This document shows positions 1-6,072 of a DNA stretch of 6,986 nt, one piece after another. Source of the DNA: Corynebacterium sp. (GTDB taxonomy: Bacteria; Actinomycetota; Actinomycetes; Mycobacteriales; Mycobacteriaceae). The first letter of the stretch is position 1; each line of letters opens with the position of its first letter. The stretch spans positions 1 through 6,986 of the forward strand of contig NZ_JAUMTY010000067.1 in the NCBI RefSeq assembly GCF_030530965.1, given 5' to 3'. The notes beneath the pieces are model-generated. The model did no database searches. It worked only from the letters and a program-made list of their open reading frames with translations, and was not told the DNA's origin. The translations under genes were made by a program, and so were the position numbers.

Positions 1-392
1 AGTTCGGTGTGCTCACGAGTTTCCGTAATCGCGAAAACGGTTCCTGAATCCTCAATAATCCACTGAATCTGGCTTGCCGACGACGAACCATAAATCGGAA
101 CCGTCACCGCCCCCGCAGCCCAAATGGCGAAGTCCATGACCGTCCACTCGTATCGTGTTTCCGACAGCAAGGCGACACGATCGCCATGCTCGACCCCGTT
201 GGCAATAAGCCCCTTGGCCACAGCCATGACCTCGGCAATGAACTCTTCCGACGTCACGCTGACCCACTCGAAATTCTTGGGGCGAGTGAATAACGCCAGC
301 TTGGGGCGTCGTTTATTGTTATCCAGAACTGCGGTCAAACAGGTTTCATTCTCACCCACTGAGTAGAGAGCCTTGGTCGAGCTTTCTTGCAT
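1..392 (-). CDS. fadD15: Long-chain fatty-acid-CoA ligase (FadD15-like), N-terminal 130 residues, cut by left window edge
   Basis: The product should activate long-chain fatty acids to acyl-CoA through an acyl-adenylate (AMP-binding, ANL superfamily). Reading leftward from the ATG at 392, the frame is open to the window edge and begins MQESSTKALYSVGENE. At about residues 72-118 it carries the typical N-terminal core of this family: DRVALLSETRYEWTVMDFAI, then an AAGAVTVPIYGSSSASQIQ stretch and WIIEDSG. The ATP-binding signature and the C-terminal domain lie outside the window. The start is fixed by a GGAGG at 403-407 (complement), 10 nt upstream; the ATG at 399 is out of frame. The gene is divergent from malQ, as I recall for C. 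glutamicum. The FadD15 name rests on similarity of this N-terminal part and on the neighbour; another long-chain FadD paralogue is possible. Confidence 0.88.
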   Translation of the reverse strand, partial: MQESSTKALYSVGENETCLTAVLDNNKRRPKLALFTRPKNFEWVSVTSEEFIAEVMAVAKGLIANGVEHGDRVALLSETRYEWTVMDFAIWAAGAVTVPIYGSSSASQIQWIIEDSGTVFAITETREHTE

Positions 393-478
393 TGTTCATT
401 AACCTCCGAGTACCTGGCTGTGTGACCTACGCTACTTTTATGATTGGTGAATAATCTACGCTATTCCTCCCACTCAAT
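393..478. promoter_or_regulatory. Divergent promoter region between fadD15-like gene and malQ
   Basis: This A+T-richer stretch separates two divergent genes. On the plus strand TATGAT at 439-444 is a good -10 match (5 of 6 to TATAAT), with only a poor -35 (TGGCTG, 415-420) in front. On the minus strand TAGATT (complement of 453-458) fits the actinobacterial TANANT -10 pattern and would give a leader of roughly 50 nt for the fadD15-like gene. The octamer CTACGCTA occurs twice, at 427-434 and 456-463, with starts 29 bp apart, and flanks the plus-strand -10. It could be an operator pair. Promoter positions are guesses from motif matches only. Confidence 0.4.
403..407 (-). promoter_or_regulatory. 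Ribosome binding site of the fadD15-like gene
   Basis: The minus strand reads CTCGGAGGTTAATGAACAATG. The GGAGG core lies 10 nt before the ATG at 392. It decides this start over the out-of-frame ATG at 399, which would be only 3 nt from the core. Confidence 0.75.
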
Positions 479-537
479 GTGGGGGATCAAATAATTAATG
501 CTATCCCCCACCACATCCGGGCCACCACCACCCCCAC
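467..537 (+). promoter_or_regulatory. Malq leader with competing hairpins (possible attenuator-like element)
   Basis: GTGGGGGAT at 479-487 is perfectly complementary to ATCCCCCAC at 503-511, a 9-bp stem around a 15-nt A+T-rich loop. The same G-run can also pair with CTCCCAC at 467-473 (7 bp including one G-U, 5-nt loop) or with CCCCCAC at 531-537. These pairings exclude one another, as in leader switches. There is no U-tract, so it does not look like a plain intrinsic terminator. Complementarity is seen directly; any regulatory role is inference. The structure also makes translation from the GTG at 479 unlikely. Confidence 0.35.
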
Positions 538-572
538 AAGCAGCACTCATTTTCCCGACGGCTGCAGCATGA
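498..572 (+). CDS. Possible proline-rich leader ORF (24 codons) upstream of malQ
   Basis: A short frame begins ATG CTA TCC at 498 and ends in TGA at 570-572. Residues 9-13 are five consecutive prolines, the kind of run that slows ribosomes without EF-P. A GGGGGA at 481-486 sits 11 nt upstream as a weak Shine-Dalgarno-like run, inside the 479-511 hairpin. Its stop overlaps (ATGA) the ATG at 569, which is in frame with malQ and would extend that protein by 21 residues. These properties together suggest a leader peptide, but the frame is short, has no strong codon bias and can easily be chance. Confidence 0.2.
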   Translation: MLSPTTSGPPPPPQAALIFPTAAA

Positions 573-631
573 CCCCCGCTACGTCCCTACGCGAGCCTGT
601 TCAGACATCATCTTTCTGCAAGAATGGCCCC

Positions 632-2869
632 GTGACCTACTCAGAAAAACTCCGCTCCCTCAGCGCACATTGTGGCGTTGCAACGTCCTATACCGACTAT
701 CGCGGCTCCCACGTGGACGTCGCCGACGAAACACTCGAGAACACCCTGCACGCCCTTGGCCTGAGTTTTTCCCACGACGACGCCGGCATCGATGCAGCTA
801 GCGAATACTTTTACACCAAAGAAGCCACCCGCTCCCTTCCCCCCACTGTTATCGGAGTCGAAGGCGAAGATGTCACCTTCCCCGTTCACGTTATCGACGG
901 CGAACCTGTGGACGTCTGGGTAGTCACCGAAGACGGTGACCGCTATGACTGTCACCAAATTGAGGATCTCACCCCCGCGAGGCACGTCGATTATCCCGTG
1001 GACCACGCTGGGGAGCCGCTTACGGGCAATGAACTCGACGCGGGCGCGGACGGGGCAGGCGCGGCTCCTCATGCTTCTGGCGCGGCAACCTACGGTCAGG
1101 CGTCATTTACCGTCCCGAAAGACCTGCCACTGGGATGGCACACCATTTATGCCTCCTCCCCCACACGCGGCCAGGCAGAAACGACGCTCATTATTACGCC
1201 CGCGCGGCTTTCCGCCGCCGACGACCTCGTCGCTCATCCCCAAGCGGGTTTGATGGCGCAACTGTATTCAGTTCGCGATTCCGGGTCCTGGGGAATCGGG
1301 GATTTCTACACCTTGGGCACGCTCGCCCGCCATGCCGCAGAGCAGGGGAGCTCGTTTATCCTCACTAACCCACTTCACGCTGCGGAACCCGTTCCGCCGG
1401 TGGAGGATTCGCCGTATCTCCCCACGACGCGTCGCTATATCAACCCGATCTATATTCGTCCCGGCGCGATCCCCGAGGCCGACCACCTCCCCGACGACGC
1501 CGCCGAAGCACTGCAGGAACGGGGACGTCGTCATTACCCAGAGAACACGTCGTCGGCCTATATCAACCGGAACCCTATTTACGCCGACAAGTTGCTGAGC
1601 TTGAAAGACATTTACGACGTCGAACGGTCGGCGACGCGGCAACACGCGTTCGATGCTTTCGTCGAACATGAGGGCGAGGGTCTCACCCACTTTGCGCAAT
1701 GGTGCGCTGACCAGGCAGAACCGTGGTGGCGTGAGAAGCTCGGTCATGGCGAGAACGACGATTCGTTCCCGCCGCGCTACTATTGGGTCGGCTTTTACCA
1801 GTGGCTCCAGTGGATCGTCGATGAGCAGCTGGAAGCAGCCGATGTGACCGCACGTGATAGCGGAATGAGTCTCGGGCTGATGGCTGATCTTGCGGTAGGA
1901 GTCCACCCGGGTGGATCAGATGCGGAAGCACTGGCCCCCTACCTAGCGCCGGATTGTTCGGTAGGCGCACCGCCCGATGGGTATAACCAAATGGGCCAGG
2001 ACTGGTCCCAACCCCCGTGGCACCCGTGGAAGCTAGCCGAAGCAGGATATCGCCCGTGGCGTGACTTGTTGCGCACTGTCCTCCGTCACGCCGGAGGCAT
2101 CCGAGTTGACCACATCCTGGGTCTCTTCCGCCTGTGGTGGATACACCGCCCCGCACCTGGAGAGGCAGCTGATCCCCGCGCCGGGACGTACGTGAACTAC
2201 GACCACGCGGCGATGGTGGGCATTCTCGCGCTCGAGGCGGAACGCGCAGGTGCCGTCGTTGTTGGTGAAGATCTCGGCACATTCGAGCCGTGGGTTCAAG
2301 ATTATTTGCAATCGCGCGGCATTATGGGCACGTCGATTCTCTGGTTCGAAAATGACAACGATGCGCCGCGTCACTCCGAGAATTATCGACGCTTGTGCTT
2401 GGCGTCGGTGACGACCCATGATTTGCCGCCGACCGCCGGATACTTGGATGGCGAGCACGTGACGCTGCGCCAGAAGCTGGGAATTTTGACGTCGGATCCG
2501 GAAGAAGAGGATGCGAACGACCTGGAGTGGCAGAACCGCGTTCTCGACACGGTGCGCGAGCATGGTGATTTCGACGGGACTCCCGCCGACGTGTCCTACG
2601 AGGGGCTGGCGCGCGATGAACGGCCAGATTCGTCGGCCATTATTGCTGGGCTTCACAAGTTCCTGGCGGAGTCGCCCGCTGCGCTGACCTGCACGAGTTT
2701 GGTGGACATTGTTCACGATCGGCGGGTCCAGAACCAGCCGGGAACCACGGCGGATATCTATCCCAACTGGAGGGTTCCGTTGTGCGATGCGGATGGGAAT
2801 GCAGTGGTGCTGGAGGACCTATTTAGGTCCGATGAGTGGGCGCAGTCCTATTTCCACTCGCGGCGGTGA
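632..2869 (+). CDS. malQ: 4-alpha-glucanotransferase (amylomaltase), GH77, actinobacterial type
   Basis: The enzyme moves alpha-1,4-glucan segments between maltodextrins in the cytoplasm, feeding maltose and glycogen metabolism. It has 745 residues from the GTG at 632, near the roughly 700 of C. glutamicum MalQ. The N-terminal actinobacterial extension contains GVATSYTDYRG (about residues 14-24) and ends in LPLGWH. The GH77 domain follows, with SPYLPTTRR (260-268), GYNQMGQDWSQPPW (450-463) and three catalytic carboxylates: nucleophile D493 in GIRVDH, acid/base E546 in VVGEDLG and stabiliser D597 in TTHDLPP. I chose GTG 632 because the family N-terminus starts about 13 residues before GVATSYTDY. 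ATG 569 (766 residues) overlaps the stop of a short leader ORF and is a real alternative; GTG 479 lies in a hairpin and is unlikely. No start has a strong Shine-Dalgarno. An Ala/Gly-rich segment at about 124-153 appears to be an insertion compared with C. glutamicum MalQ as I remember it. Confidence 0.95.
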   Translation: MTYSEKLRSLSAHCGVATSYTDYRGSHVDVADETLENTLHALGLSFSHDDAGIDAASEYFYTKEATRSLPPTVIGVEGEDVTFPVHVIDGEPVDVWVVTEDGDRYDCHQIEDLTPARHVDYPVDHAGEPLTGNELDAGADGAGAAPHASGAATYGQASFTVPKDLPLGWHTIYASSPTRGQAETTLIITPARLSAADDLVAHPQAGLMAQLYSVRDSGSWGIGDFYTLGTLARHAAEQGSSFILTNPLHAAEPVPPVEDSPYLPTTRRYINPIYIRPGAIPEADHLPDDAAEALQERGRRHYPENTSSAYINRNPIYADKLLSLKDIYDVERSATRQHAFDAFVEHEGEGLTHFAQWCADQAEPWWREKLGHGENDDSFPPRYYWVGFYQWLQWIVDEQLEAADVTARDSGMSLGLMADLAVGVHPGGSDAEALAPYLAPDCSVGAPPDGYNQMGQDWSQPPWHPWKLAEAGYRPWRDLLRTVLRHAGGIRVDHILGLFRLWWIHRPAPGEAADPRAGTYVNYDHAAMVGILALEAERAGAVVVGEDLGTFEPWVQDYLQSRGIMGTSILWFENDNDAPRHSENYRRLCLASVTTHDLPPTAGYLDGEHVTLRQKLGILTSDPEEEDANDLEWQNRVLDTVREHGDFDGTPADVSYEGLARDERPDSSAIIAGLHKFLAESPAALTCTSLVDIVHDRRVQNQPGTTADIYPNWRVPLCDADGNAVVLEDLFRSDEWAQSYFHSRR

Positions 2870-2896
2870 GTCGCACTGAAGACGGTGACGCGCACT
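2864..2896. repeat. Imperfect 14-bp tandem repeat at the convergent gene ends
   Basis: CGGTGAGTCGCACT (2864-2877) and CGGTGACGCGCACT (2883-2896) match at 12 of 14 positions, with 5 nt between them. The first copy contains the malQ stop codon and the second runs into the stop of the facing 26-codon gene. The 25 bp between the two stops holds no clear hairpin and no U-tract, so I see no intrinsic terminator here. Confidence 0.5.
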
Positions 2897-2975
2897 AGAA
2901 ATGCGCCACGAGGTAGGCGACCACGATAACCGCGATGAGGAGAAAGAGGAAGTTTCTCACCTGGGAATTCTTCAC
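2895..2975 (-). CDS. 26-residue single-span membrane peptide, unknown function
   Basis: This very short gene starts at GTG 2975 and ends in TAG at 2897-2895. The product begins MKNSQVRNF. Residues 9-26 are almost entirely hydrophobic (FLFLLIAVIVVAYLVAHF), so it should be one transmembrane helix with a short positive N-terminus, probably facing the cytoplasm. Two facts support translation: a full AAGGAGGA 3 nt before the start, and a GTGA overlap with the stop of the preceding 109-codon gene, the usual arrangement for translational coupling. I do not recognise a family. It may be an accessory subunit of the protein encoded upstream. At this length, function cannot be read from the sequence. 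Confidence 0.6.
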   Translation of the reverse strand: MKNSQVRNFLFLLIAVIVVAYLVAHF

Positions 2976-3301
2976 GAGTCCTCCTTCCCATCATCGCCGT
3001 CCGCTGTCAGGTTGCGATCGTTAATTGCATTCTCGATCGGTATACCGACCTTATCAACAAGGTGAAGAACGGCCCACGCCACACCCATCGACACCACAAC
3101 GACAATCGGTATGACGATGGGGGCTTGGCCCCACACGGATAACGAGATTATCCATTGCTCTGCCGAATTCCATGCGTCCACAATGGATTGAGATAACGAC
3201 AAAGGGGCCGAGGAAACGAGCGCGGTGCCGTGTATAGCGGTGCTGTGTAGGTCCGCCGATGCTGCACCGGATAAAGCTAAGACATCAGGGTGGATCACCA
3301 T
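2972..3301 (-). CDS. 109-residue single-pass membrane protein, unknown function
   Basis: The ATG is at 3301, with GGGGA 7 nt upstream and a GAGGAGGAG run further out. Residues 1-50 are mildly polar. Residues 47-60 hold aromatic positions (AEQWIISLSVWGQA), followed by a clear transmembrane stretch at about 61-82 (PIVIPIVVVVSMGVAWAVLH). A short basic-acidic segment (LVDKVG) and a strongly acidic tail (DGDDGKEDS) end the protein. There is no lipobox and no convincing cleavable signal. The tail would face the cytoplasm if the N-terminal half is outside; the topology is inferred. It overlaps the 26-codon membrane gene by 4 nt and is divergent from the prenyl synthase gene. I do not recognise a named family. 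The single helix, small size and coupling to another tiny membrane protein suggest a small envelope complex, but no function can be assigned. Confidence 0.72.
   Translation of the reverse strand: MVIHPDVLALSGAASADLHSTAIHGTALVSSAPLSLSQSIVDAWNSAEQWIISLSVWGQAPIVIPIVVVVSMGVAWAVLHLVDKVGIPIENAINDRNLTADGDDGKEDS
2979..2986 (-). promoter_or_regulatory. Ribosome binding site of the 26-codon membrane peptide gene
   Basis: The minus strand reads AAGGAGGACTCGTGAAG. This is a near-perfect anti-16S match, lying inside the last codons of the upstream 109-codon gene. The spacing to the GTG is short (3-4 nt). It is the main argument that the small frame is translated. Confidence 0.6.
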
Positions 3302-3446
3302 GGCACGATCCCCGCTCCTCCTCGATACAGTTGCTTGGGTTGAGGGCCCTCGTTATGCGGACGTTTTCGGACGGCTCCCATTATGCACGCCTTCGACGCC
3401 CGGTAAGGCCTCAAGCCTCCTGCCATAAACGTGATTGAATGGTTCT
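3302..3446. promoter_or_regulatory. Divergent promoter region between the 109-residue membrane gene and the prenyl synthase gene
   Basis: This 145-bp gap should hold promoters for both directions. On the minus strand CATAAT (complement of 3380-3385) is a good -10 and would give a leader of about 70 nt; I find no good -35. On the plus strand CATAAA at 3424-3429 could be a -10 for a very short or absent leader before ATG 3447, with no -35 match. A perfect 10-bp palindrome, GAGGGCCCTC, lies at 3342-3351. TTATGC occurs at 3353-3358 and 3381-3386, 28 bp apart, and CGGACG occurs twice between them. These may be operator elements. All assignments are by eye. Confidence 0.35.
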
Positions 3447-4502
3447 ATGACTTCGGAGCCGCCTACCGAACCGTCGAAGGATACGACGGCCCTCGACGAC
3501 CGCGCGGAAAACGGCCACGCAGAGGACAACCATTCCCCCGCCGCGGGTGACGATGCTCGGGCTCGTCTCTACGCTTCCACGGCTGAACTCTACGATCGTG
3601 TGGCGGCTCGCTTGTCGTCCCGACTCATAGGCTCGTATTCAACCTCATTTACCTTGTCGACGCGTCTGCTTGGCCCACGAGTTCGGCAGGATATCCACAA
3701 TCTCTACGGAATTGTCCGCGTGGCCGATGAGGTTGTCGACGGCGCAGCAGGCGGCCATGGTCTTCCCCCAGAACGTATTCGGGACGTCCTCAACGACTAT
3801 GAACAACGCGTTCGCGAAGGTTGCGCCACCGGGTTTTCGACCGATCCAATCATTCACGCGTTCGCCGGCACAGCGCGGTCATGCGACATCAAAAACAACT
3901 ATTTAGCTGCGTTTTTCGAATCGATGCGCGCCGATATTCCCGCGTCGCCCTCCATCACCCACCAAGCACCCCAGTCCACAACGGTGTACGACGCCGAGAC
4001 CCGCGACACCTACATTTATGGTTCAGCGGAAGTCATTGGCCTCATGTGCCTGTCGATTTTCTTGCGCGACGAAACGCCATCTCCCGCCGACCGTCGGACG
4101 ATGGAACAGGGTGCTCGCCATCTCGGGGCAGCGTTTCAAAAAATTAATTTCCTTAGGGATTATGCGGCGGACAAGGACGGCCTGAACCGCGATTACGTCG
4201 CGCACGGGCAACCCCTCAATGACGAGACCAAAGACTCTTTCCTGACTGAGATCTACCGCGATTTATCTATCGCTCACCAGGCTATTCCTCTCCTGCCCAC
4301 AAGCTCGCGACTCGGCGTACGCGCTGCATATGCACTCTTTTTGAAGCTTGCTCATTCTCTTGAGCACACACCGGCTCAAAAGGTGACGTCCTCCAGGATC
4401 CGCGTGGGGAATGCCACCAAAGTTCTTACGACGGCGCAATCCGTGGTGGCCGGAGAAACTCGCCGCTTCCGCACACGCCATCGCCACGGTACCAATTCTT
4501 GA
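3447..4502 (+). CDS. Squalene/phytoene synthase family protein (CrtB-like)
   Basis: Members of this family join two prenyl diphosphates head to head, giving for example phytoene from two GGPP, through a cyclopropyl intermediate, using Mg2+ held by two Asp-rich motifs. Both motifs are present in the 351 residues: D94-E-V-V-D98 within YGIVRVADEVVDG, and NFLRDYAAD (D238, D242) within the conserved QKINFLRDYAADKDG block. YIYGSAEVIGLM (189-200) fits the conserved active-site helix. The first 35-40 residues are polar, low-complexity and unlike the enzyme core, and the C-terminus is basic (RRFRTRHRHG). I chose ATG 3447. A TTG at 3435 adds four residues; neither has a clear Shine-Dalgarno. No GGPP synthase, desaturase or cyclase gene lies beside it, so the substrate and product remain open: phytoene or a C30 equivalent such as dehydrosqualene. 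Family assignment is firm; the crtB name would be a guess. Confidence 0.88.
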   Translation: MTSEPPTEPSKDTTALDDRAENGHAEDNHSPAAGDDARARLYASTAELYDRVAARLSSRLIGSYSTSFTLSTRLLGPRVRQDIHNLYGIVRVADEVVDGAAGGHGLPPERIRDVLNDYEQRVREGCATGFSTDPIIHAFAGTARSCDIKNNYLAAFFESMRADIPASPSITHQAPQSTTVYDAETRDTYIYGSAEVIGLMCLSIFLRDETPSPADRRTMEQGARHLGAAFQKINFLRDYAADKDGLNRDYVAHGQPLNDETKDSFLTEIYRDLSIAHQAIPLLPTSSRLGVRAAYALFLKLAHSLEHTPAQKVTSSRIRVGNATKVLTTAQSVVAGETRRFRTRHRHGTNS

Positions 4503-4638
4503 GGCTCCTCTCGTCTTCTCAACGCAACCTGCATCGCCGTGGTCAGCGTCGGCAATAATGACTCGACTCCACGAAGGGCGAGGCCCAGAGGGATAGGTTA
4601 GAGCGGAACTGCCCAGGTCATCCCCCTGAATATGTTCC
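4503..4638 (+). other. Intergenic region before the C-S lyase gene
   Basis: These 136 bp separate two genes on the same strand. I see no convincing coding frame, terminator hairpin or Shine-Dalgarno. The only promoter-like sequence is GGATAGGTTAG around 4591-4601, whose TAGGTT (4594-4599) is a weak -10 (3 of 6) with no recognisable -35. Whether the C-S lyase has its own promoter or is read through from the prenyl synthase gene cannot be decided here. Confidence 0.25.
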
Positions 4639-6042
4639 ATGTCACCGATAACGACTATCCTTGCTGCCATGCCTGGCCACGATTTTTCCACCCTCTCGAT
4701 AGAGGAACTGCGTGCCCGCGGAACAAGGAAGTGGACTCATTTTCCTCCCGACGTGCTGCCCGTCTGGATCGCGGAATCCGACTTTGATACCTGCCCGGCC
4801 GTGATCGACGCGGTTAACGCGGGTGTTCGTCGGCAATACTTCGGTTATCCACCCGAACTCCCCGAGCTCGGGGAAGCCCTCAGTTCGTGGTGCCACGACG
4901 CATATGGATGGGACGTTGATCCGACTGCCATCGTAGGCGTGCCCGACGTGGTTCGAGGTCTTCGGCTGGCCATCACACATTTCACAGATCCGGGTAGCCC
5001 CATCGTCATCCCTACCCCTGCATATATGCCATTTTTCGCACTGCTGGAGGTATGCGACCAGCCTGGAGTGTTCGTCCCCATGGTCCAGGACACCGCGACC
5101 GGCCGCTGGGTGTTCGACCTCGACGGTCTGGAGCGGGCATTCGCGAATGGTGCTGGCAGCATGATCCTGTGCAACCCGCACAACCCCTTGGGCACCGCTT
5201 TTACTGCCGACGAACTTCGCGCGGTGACTGACCTTGCAGCCCGCTATGACGTGCGCGTTTTCTCCGACGAAATCCACGGGCCGCTGGTTTATGACCGCCC
5301 GCATATCCCGACGGCGAGCGTGTCCGAGACCGCTGCGCGCGTGACGATCACCGCCACGGCTACCTCAAAGGGGTGGAACACGGCCGGCTTGAAATGCGCG
5401 CAGCTGATTTTCACGAATCCCGCCGATAAATATGTGTGGGATACGCGCATTAACTTCCTGGATAAGGAGGGTGTATCGACGCTCGGCCAGCTGGCAGCGA
5501 TCGGGGCGTACACGAATGGCCGGGAATGGCTCCGGGAGGAAATTGAATACCTCCGCGACAACAAGAACCTCCTTGTCGAGGCTCTTAACCGGATTCCGAA
5601 CGTGCGGACCACTAACCCAGAAGCAACGTTCTTGCTGTGGGTGGACATGACCGATGTGGTCATTCCCGCTGTGCCGAAGCAGGCGCGAGATGGCGAGGAC
5701 GACGACACCGCCGACGAGGGAATAACGTTCGGCGAAAGCATCCGCCGGGGTGGCCTCAACCCCGAACAATGGCTGGTCAAACACGCGAAGTTAGCACCTA
5801 ATGACGGTGCTGCTTTCGCTGCTCCGCCCTCTGAATCTACACAGGGGAACAAGGCACAGGAGAACGACAACGAGCCCCAACCGCTCCCCCACGGATTCGG
5901 ATGCATTCGGATCAATTTCGCAACCTCGCGCGACATCTGTGAAATGATTGCCACTACGTTGACCCAGCTCTTCGGCTCCACCGAGGATCCGAATGGCGCA
6001 CCACGTCACGCCACACCAACCGGTGTCCCAGAGGCTCACTAA
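4639..6042 (+). CDS. aecD: PLP-dependent cystathionine beta-lyase / C-S lyase (AecD, MalY/PatB family)
   Basis: This enzyme cleaves the C-S bond of cystathionine, S-aminoethylcysteine and related cysteine-S-conjugates, giving a thiol, pyruvate and ammonia. It is a fold-type I PLP enzyme of the cytoplasm. Visible features: IEELRARGTRKW near the N-terminus, WIAESDFDTCPAV, NPHNPLG (179-185, N182 at the cofactor ring), SDEIHGPLVY with D210 for the pyridine nitrogen, the Schiff-base lysine K244 in TSKGWNTAGLKCAQ, and R424 in CIRINFATSR for the substrate carboxylate. It closely resembles C. glutamicum AecD (about 368 residues as I recall) but has 467. The excess lies in two polar segments, at about 343-373 (acidic) and 394-417, and a C-terminal tail after about 450. 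The start may be ATG 4639 or ATG 4669 (457 residues, nearer the family N-terminus); neither has a Shine-Dalgarno. The gene 30 bp downstream encodes a peptide-type binding protein. Confidence 0.92.
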   Translation: MSPITTILAAMPGHDFSTLSIEELRARGTRKWTHFPPDVLPVWIAESDFDTCPAVIDAVNAGVRRQYFGYPPELPELGEALSSWCHDAYGWDVDPTAIVGVPDVVRGLRLAITHFTDPGSPIVIPTPAYMPFFALLEVCDQPGVFVPMVQDTATGRWVFDLDGLERAFANGAGSMILCNPHNPLGTAFTADELRAVTDLAARYDVRVFSDEIHGPLVYDRPHIPTASVSETAARVTITATATSKGWNTAGLKCAQLIFTNPADKYVWDTRINFLDKEGVSTLGQLAAIGAYTNGREWLREEIEYLRDNKNLLVEALNRIPNVRTTNPEATFLLWVDMTDVVIPAVPKQARDGEDDDTADEGITFGESIRRGGLNPEQWLVKHAKLAPNDGAAFAAPPSESTQGNKAQENDNEPQPLPHGFGCIRINFATSRDICEMIATTLTQLFGSTEDPNGAPRHATPTGVPEAH

Positions 6043-6072
6043 CCACCAACGCTAACCATCCACGAATCACCC

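Noticed and set aside
421..436. Possible GlxR (CRP-type) operator TGTGACCTACGCTACT
   Set aside because: The first half TGTGA and the central TA fit the TGTGA-N6-TCACA pattern, but the second half matches only 2 of 5 bases. Too weak to call.
479..631. N-terminal extension of malQ from GTG 479
   Set aside because: The frame is open, but it starts inside a strong hairpin, has no Shine-Dalgarno and encodes residues unlike the MalQ N-terminus, which begins close to 632.
1268..2716. Long minus-strand frames antisense to malQ (199-227 codons)
   Set aside because: They have no family features and run opposite an intact GH77 gene with all catalytic residues; typical high-G+C shadows.
3225..3428. 67-codon plus-strand frame
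   Set aside because: It lies largely antisense to the 109-residue membrane protein gene and in its promoter region, has no recognisable domain, and the minus-strand gene explains the region better.
4503..4596. Remnant of a phytoene desaturase (crtI) after the prenyl synthase
   Set aside because: I looked for a dinucleotide-binding start (GxGxxG) in all forward frames. One frame reads IAVVSVGN, which is not enough, and it stops soon after.
4263..4691. 142-codon minus-strand frame across the end of the prenyl synthase and the start of the C-S lyase
   Set aside because: Antisense to two well-supported genes, with no recognisable motif; a shadow of their codon bias.
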